Origin: an uncultured Clostridia bacterium
Lineage (GTDB): Bacteria > Bacillota > Clostridia > TANB77 > CAG-508
Length of the DNA stretch: 36,123 nucleotides
NCBI GenBank assembly: GCA_947589015.1
Contig: CANPZF010000020.1
Span: forward strand, 1 to 36,123
Direction of reading: 5' to 3'
Shown here: positions 33,019-36,123 of the stretch, one piece after another
How the letters are laid out: every line of letters begins with the position of its first letter
How positions within the stretch are numbered: the stretch's first letter is position 1
Notes under the pieces: generated by a model
What the model saw: only the letters and a program-made list of their open reading frames with translations
Database searches by the model: none
What the model was told of the DNA's origin: nothing
Program-made: the position numbers and the translations under genes

Positions 33019-34041
33019 ATGAAAAATATAAAGGACTATAATTTAGATGAATTAAAACAAGAACTTATAAGTGTAGGAGAAAAGCCATATAGAGCTGAAC
33101 AAATATTTAAATGGTTATATGAAGAAAAGGTAAAAACATTTGAAGAAATGACTAATTTATCTTTAGAATTGAGGAAGAAACTGGAAGAAAATTACACCAT
33201 GTGTAACTACAATATTTTGAAAAAGCAAGAATCAAAAGATGGAACAATTAAATATTTATTTGATGTATTAGATGGAAATGCGATAGAAACAGTTTTAATG
33301 TCGTATCATCATGGTTATAGTATATGTGTATCTTCACAAATAGGCTGTAAAATGGGATGTAAGTTTTGTGCTTCCACAGGAATTAATTTTATTAGAAACC
33401 TATCTAGTGGAGAGATAGTGGAGCAAATACTTGCAGTTGAACAAGATACTGGAAATAAAATTTCAAATGTGGTGTTTATGGGAATAGGTGAGCCCCTTGA
33501 TAATTATGATAATGTAGTAAATAGTATACATATAATAAATCATCCTAAAGGATTAAATATAGGAGCAAGGCATATTAGTATTTCTACTAGTGGGTTAGTA
33601 CCTAAAATATATAAATTAGCAGAAGAAAATATACAATGTACTTTATCAATTTCTTTACATGCAACCACAAATGAAAAAAGAAGTGAAATGATGCCAGTGA
33701 ACAATACTTATAAAATAGAGGAATTGCTACAAGCTTGTAAAGATTATATAGCTAAAACAAATAGAAGGATTTCTTTTGAATATGCGTTAGCAAAAGATAA
33801 CAATGATAATTTGGATGATGCTAAGAGATTGGTAAATTTGTTAAAAGGAATGCTTTGCCATGTTAATTTGATTCCAATAAATAAAATTGAAAATGGTATT
33901 TATAGCAAAGCCACAAATGAAAATATTATAAAATTTAGAGATTACTTAAATGAGCATGGAATAGTTGCAACTATTAGAAGAGAACTAGGTTCAGATATTG
34001 ATGCTGCATGTGGACAATTAAGAAGAAAAAATTTAAAATGA
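33019..34041 (+). CDS. rlmN: dual-specificity RNA methyltransferase RlmN
   Basis: Radical SAM enzyme that methylates C2 of A2503 in 23S rRNA and A37 in some tRNAs. 340 aa, normal length. The N-terminal domain (GEKPYRAEQIFKWLYEEKV) recognises RNA. The iron-sulfur motif CKMGCKFC has Cys110, Cys114 and Cys117. MGIGEPLDNYDNV (near 154), SISTSGLVPKI and SLHATTNEKRS follow, and the methyl-carrying Cys is in the C-terminal AACGQL. GAGAGGAT precedes the ATG. It is followed by a long convergent terminator. Confidence 0.97.
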   Translation: MKNIKDYNLDELKQELISVGEKPYRAEQIFKWLYEEKVKTFEEMTNLSLELRKKLEENYTMCNYNILKKQESKDGTIKYLFDVLDGNAIETVLMSYHHGYSICVSSQIGCKMGCKFCASTGINFIRNLSSGEIVEQILAVEQDTGNKISNVVFMGIGEPLDNYDNVVNSIHIINHPKGLNIGARHISISTSGLVPKIYKLAEENIQCTLSISLHATTNEKRSEMMPVNNTYKIEELLQACKDYIAKTNRRISFEYALAKDNNDNLDDAKRLVNLLKGMLCHVNLIPINKIENGIYSKATNENIIKFRDYLNEHGIVATIRRELGSDIDAACGQLRRKNLK

Positions 34042-34071
34042 AATTATAAATTTTTATATAAAAATTAAGTG

Positions 34072-34143
34072 AAAATCCAGATAGAATGCACAAAACCCAA
34101 AAAATTGGACATTTTTGGGTTTAATGCAGAACATCTGGATTTT
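34072..34143. terminator. two-stage bidirectional terminator between rlmN and spoIVA
   Basis: Outer perfect stem AAAATCCAGAT / ATCTGGATTTT (34072-34082, 34133-34143) and inner perfect stem AAACCCAAAAA / TTTTTGGGTTT (34093-34103, 34112-34122), with T-runs on both strands, between convergent genes. Confidence 0.85.
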
Positions 34144-34175
34144 ATATTTGCAAACAAAAGGTTAAGCAAAATATA

Positions 34176-35654
34176 TTACAAAATAATACAAATTAATCCT
34201 CCACTACCTTCATTGACAATTCTTTCTAATGTTTCTTGCAGTTTTATTTGGGCATCTTCAGGCATTTTAGAAAGTTTAGTTTGTAATCCTTCGTTTACTA
34301 ATTCATGTAAACTTTTACCAAAAATATTAGATTCCCAAATTTTCTTAGGATCACTTTCAAATTCAGAAAGTAAATAATTAACTAATTCTTCAGATTGTTT
34401 TTCAGAGCCAACAATAGGAGAAACTTCTGTTGCAACATTTGTTTTAATAAGGTGAATACTAGGTGCAGTAGCTTTTAATTTTACACCAAATCTAGAACCT
34501 TGTTTTACCATTTCAGGTTCATCTAAAATAAGTTCATCCATAGAAGGGGTGACAATACCATAACCTTTTCTATCAACTTCATCTAATGCATAAGCTATTT
34601 TGTCATATTTTTTCTTGGTTTTTGATAAATCAGAAATTATACTAAATAAATCACCTTCATTTGTAACATTAACACCTGAAACTTCAGTAAGTACTTGATA
34701 GAACAAATTATCTTTTAAAGAAATTTCAATATTAACATTACCAGAACCTAATTGAATATCTTCGATAGAGGTTTTAGAAATAATTTCTGTTTGCTTTATT
34801 GTTTGAACACATTGAGAAATTTCCTTTAATACTTTTACATCAGAAAAAGCATTTTTGATTTCTTGATATAATTCAGATTTTAAAGGATGTTCAAAATCTA
34901 AACCATCTACCCATCTTGGAAATTTAATAAATATTTGCTCAACAGGAAATTCATATAAAATTTTAGAAAAAATAGTGTTTATGTCTTCTATTGTTAAATA
35001 TTCACAATTAGTAGGAATAACAGTAGTACTGTATTTATTACTTAATTTTTCAGCAAGTTCTCTAGTATAACTAGAATTAGGATCTTCAGAGTTTAATAGT
35101 ATAATGAAAGGTTTATTTAATTCTTTTAATTCATTAACTACTCGTTCTTCAGCTTTTATATAATCTTCTCTTGGAATATCTGTTACAGTACCATCAGTAG
35201 TAACTAAAATTCCAATTGTTGAATGTTCTTGTATAACTTTTTTTGTACCAATTTCTGCAGCTGTTTCAAAAGGAATTTCTTCTTCTGACCATGGTGTTTT
35301 TACCATTCTGGGCATGTCGTCTTCTAAATATCCAATTGCATTGTCAACTAAATATCCTACACAATCTACTAATCTAGTTTTGAATTTTAAATTGTTATCT
35401 AAGGTAATTTCAACTGCTTCATTTGGAACAAATTTTGGCTCTGTTGTCATGATGGTTTTTCCACCAGCACTTTGAGGTAATTCGTCTTTGGCTCGTTCTT
35501 TTTTATACTCATTGTCAATATTAGGAATAACAAGCAAATCCATAAATTTTTTTATAAATGTAGATTTACCAGTTCTTACAGGACCGACTACTCCAACATA
35601 AATATCACCTTCTGTTCTTTTTGCGATGTCTTGATACAATCTTGTATTTTCCAT
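34176..35654 (-). CDS. spoIVA: stage IV sporulation protein A
   Basis: Cytoskeletal ATPase that polymerises on the outer forespore membrane and forms the base layer of the spore coat. 492 aa, the usual length. The N-terminus ENTRLYQDIAKRTEGDIYVG is highly conserved, Walker A is GPVRTGKST (residues 24-32), and RLVDCVGYLVDNAIGY and TTDGTVTDIPREDY follow. The C-terminus ends GGLICIIL, the conserved tail that binds SpoVM-marked membrane. AAAGGAGG lies 8 bases before the ATG. The upstream region should carry a mother-cell (sigma-E) promoter, but I cannot place one with confidence. Confidence 0.97.
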   Translation of the reverse strand: MENTRLYQDIAKRTEGDIYVGVVGPVRTGKSTFIKKFMDLLVIPNIDNEYKKERAKDELPQSAGGKTIMTTEPKFVPNEAVEITLDNNLKFKTRLVDCVGYLVDNAIGYLEDDMPRMVKTPWSEEEIPFETAAEIGTKKVIQEHSTIGILVTTDGTVTDIPREDYIKAEERVVNELKELNKPFIILLNSEDPNSSYTRELAEKLSNKYSTTVIPTNCEYLTIEDINTIFSKILYEFPVEQIFIKFPRWVDGLDFEHPLKSELYQEIKNAFSDVKVLKEISQCVQTIKQTEIISKTSIEDIQLGSGNVNIEISLKDNLFYQVLTEVSGVNVTNEGDLFSIISDLSKTKKKYDKIAYALDEVDRKGYGIVTPSMDELILDEPEMVKQGSRFGVKLKATAPSIHLIKTNVATEVSPIVGSEKQSEELVNYLLSEFESDPKKIWESNIFGKSLHELVNEGLQTKLSKMPEDAQIKLQETLERIVNEGSGGLICIIL

Positions 35655-35937
35655 CTATATAACCTCCTTTAATTCTCAAGAAAATGTTTGTACTAAATAA
35701 CTTTATTTAATTTATATTGAGTAATGATTAGGAATATGACAAGTTTTAGAAAGTTTTGCTAAAATAAAATATTAATGTTTGTAATAGATAAAAATTACTT
35801 TTGAATTTGAAAATATGAATGTAAACAAAAGATAATATAAATGTAATAAACTTGTAATATTTGAAGAAATACAGAAAAGATAAATAATGATGAGAATAAA
35901 ATGCAAAAAAATGGAAATAATAGTGGAGAAAAATATG

Positions 35938-35966
35938 TGTACAGGCAGAACCAATAATGATATAAA
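35938..35966 (+). promoter_or_regulatory. leader promoter (copy 2)
   Basis: TGTACA (35938-35943), 17 bp, TATAAA (35961-35966) with TGA before it. Identical in elements and spacing to 13607-13635. Confidence 0.6.
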
Positions 35967-36050
35967 AATTATTATTATAAATGTGCTGAAAAGAACTGAA
36001 AAGGAATGTATATTGTAGTACAATGAAATAAAAGGAAAAGAGGATAAAAA

Positions 36051-36123
36051 ATGAAAAAATGTAAAAACGTTGTGGCTGTAAGAGAGAGAGAGAGAGAGAG
36101 AGAGCTATACTTTAGAAAAATAA
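36051..36123 (+). CDS. leader peptide with (Arg-Glu)n, copy 2, open to the window end
   Basis: ATG at 36051 with GAGG 7 bases upstream; reads MKKCKNVVAV, then Arg-Glu repeats, then LYFRKI, and is still open at 36123. The GA tract (36081-36104) has 12 units, one more than copy 1, so the frame passes the point where copy 1 stops. The coding part before the tract has changed (KTRKTTET against KKCKNVVA) while ATG, spacing class and tract are kept. Confidence 0.45.
   Translation, partial: MKKCKNVVAVRERERERELYFRKI

Larger units (their letters stand above)
35826..36123 (+). repeat. duplicated regulatory leader, copy 2 (cut by window end)
   Basis: Homologous along its length to 13501-13794: the same upstream block, promoter, ribosome site, leader ORF with GA tract and CTATACTTTAGAAAAATAA tail. 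The gene it controls lies beyond the window; a second pilin/lectin gene is the natural prediction. The rest of the 35655-36123 gap (35670-35825) is AT-rich with nothing else I can support. Confidence 0.75.

Noticed and set aside
35655..35780. Sigma-E promoter of spoIVA
   Set aside because: Expected from the biology, and the minus strand has TCATATT and CAATATAAAT at a roughly suitable distance, but in such AT-rich sequence the match is too weak to annotate.

Overview
The window comes from a very AT-rich, low-GC Gram-positive bacterium. Three sporulation genes (spoVS, spoIIM, spoIVA) mark it as an endospore former. RNase Y, YmdB, AddA, YlmH and EndoQ-type genes, strong Shine-Dalgarno sites and frequent TTG/GTG starts fit the Clostridia, probably an uncultured gut lineage. 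Most of it is core chromosome, broken up by several families of small dispersed repeats.

Layout. 1-4880: a REP-like tandem array, then rny, a small opposite-strand gene, ymdB, spoVS, dut and a CarD regulator. 4876-8935: a C-terminally truncated ABC exporter, an HD hydrolase, a HAD hydrolase, tRNA-Leu(UAA) and a radical SAM protein. 8999-12653: addA, with a one-base frameshift in its Walker A motif. 12656-15715: a MITE-like repeat, a small membrane protein, a duplicated regulatory leader, and a pilin-anchored C-type-lectin protein whose 3' end looks like the variable region of a diversity-generating retroelement (DGR). 15867-24466: recN, eno, a second MITE copy, dxs-ylmH, the opposite-strand tsaE-tsaB-rimI operon, and an HD-like protein. 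24510-28247: a frameshifted large protein of unknown role, a small hypothetical and an EndoQ-like nuclease. 28325-34041: spoIIM, xerD, then an esterase / acyltransferase / DUF6320-like cluster between two long REP palindromes, then rlmN. 34176-36123: spoIVA on the minus strand and a second copy of the regulatory leader at the window edge.

The most interesting region is 13500-15715. A conserved promoter (present in both leader copies) is followed by a small ORF with a good RBS that contains a (GA)n tract. In copy 1 this is followed by a 26-bp perfect RNA hairpin with a U-run, and then by the pilin/lectin gene. The two leader copies differ by exactly one dinucleotide unit in the GA tract. In copy 1 that closes the small ORF before the hairpin; in copy 2 the ORF stays open to the window edge. 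This suggests, as inference, a phase-variable translational attenuator controlling a hypervariable surface protein. No reverse transcriptase or template repeat is in the window, so the DGR machinery would act from elsewhere.

Other points of note: a 14-codon micro-ORF repeat placed just before two unrelated genes, with a single synonymous difference between copies; and two frameshifted genes that can both be repaired by removing one C from an A-C-GG context, which may mean sequencing error.
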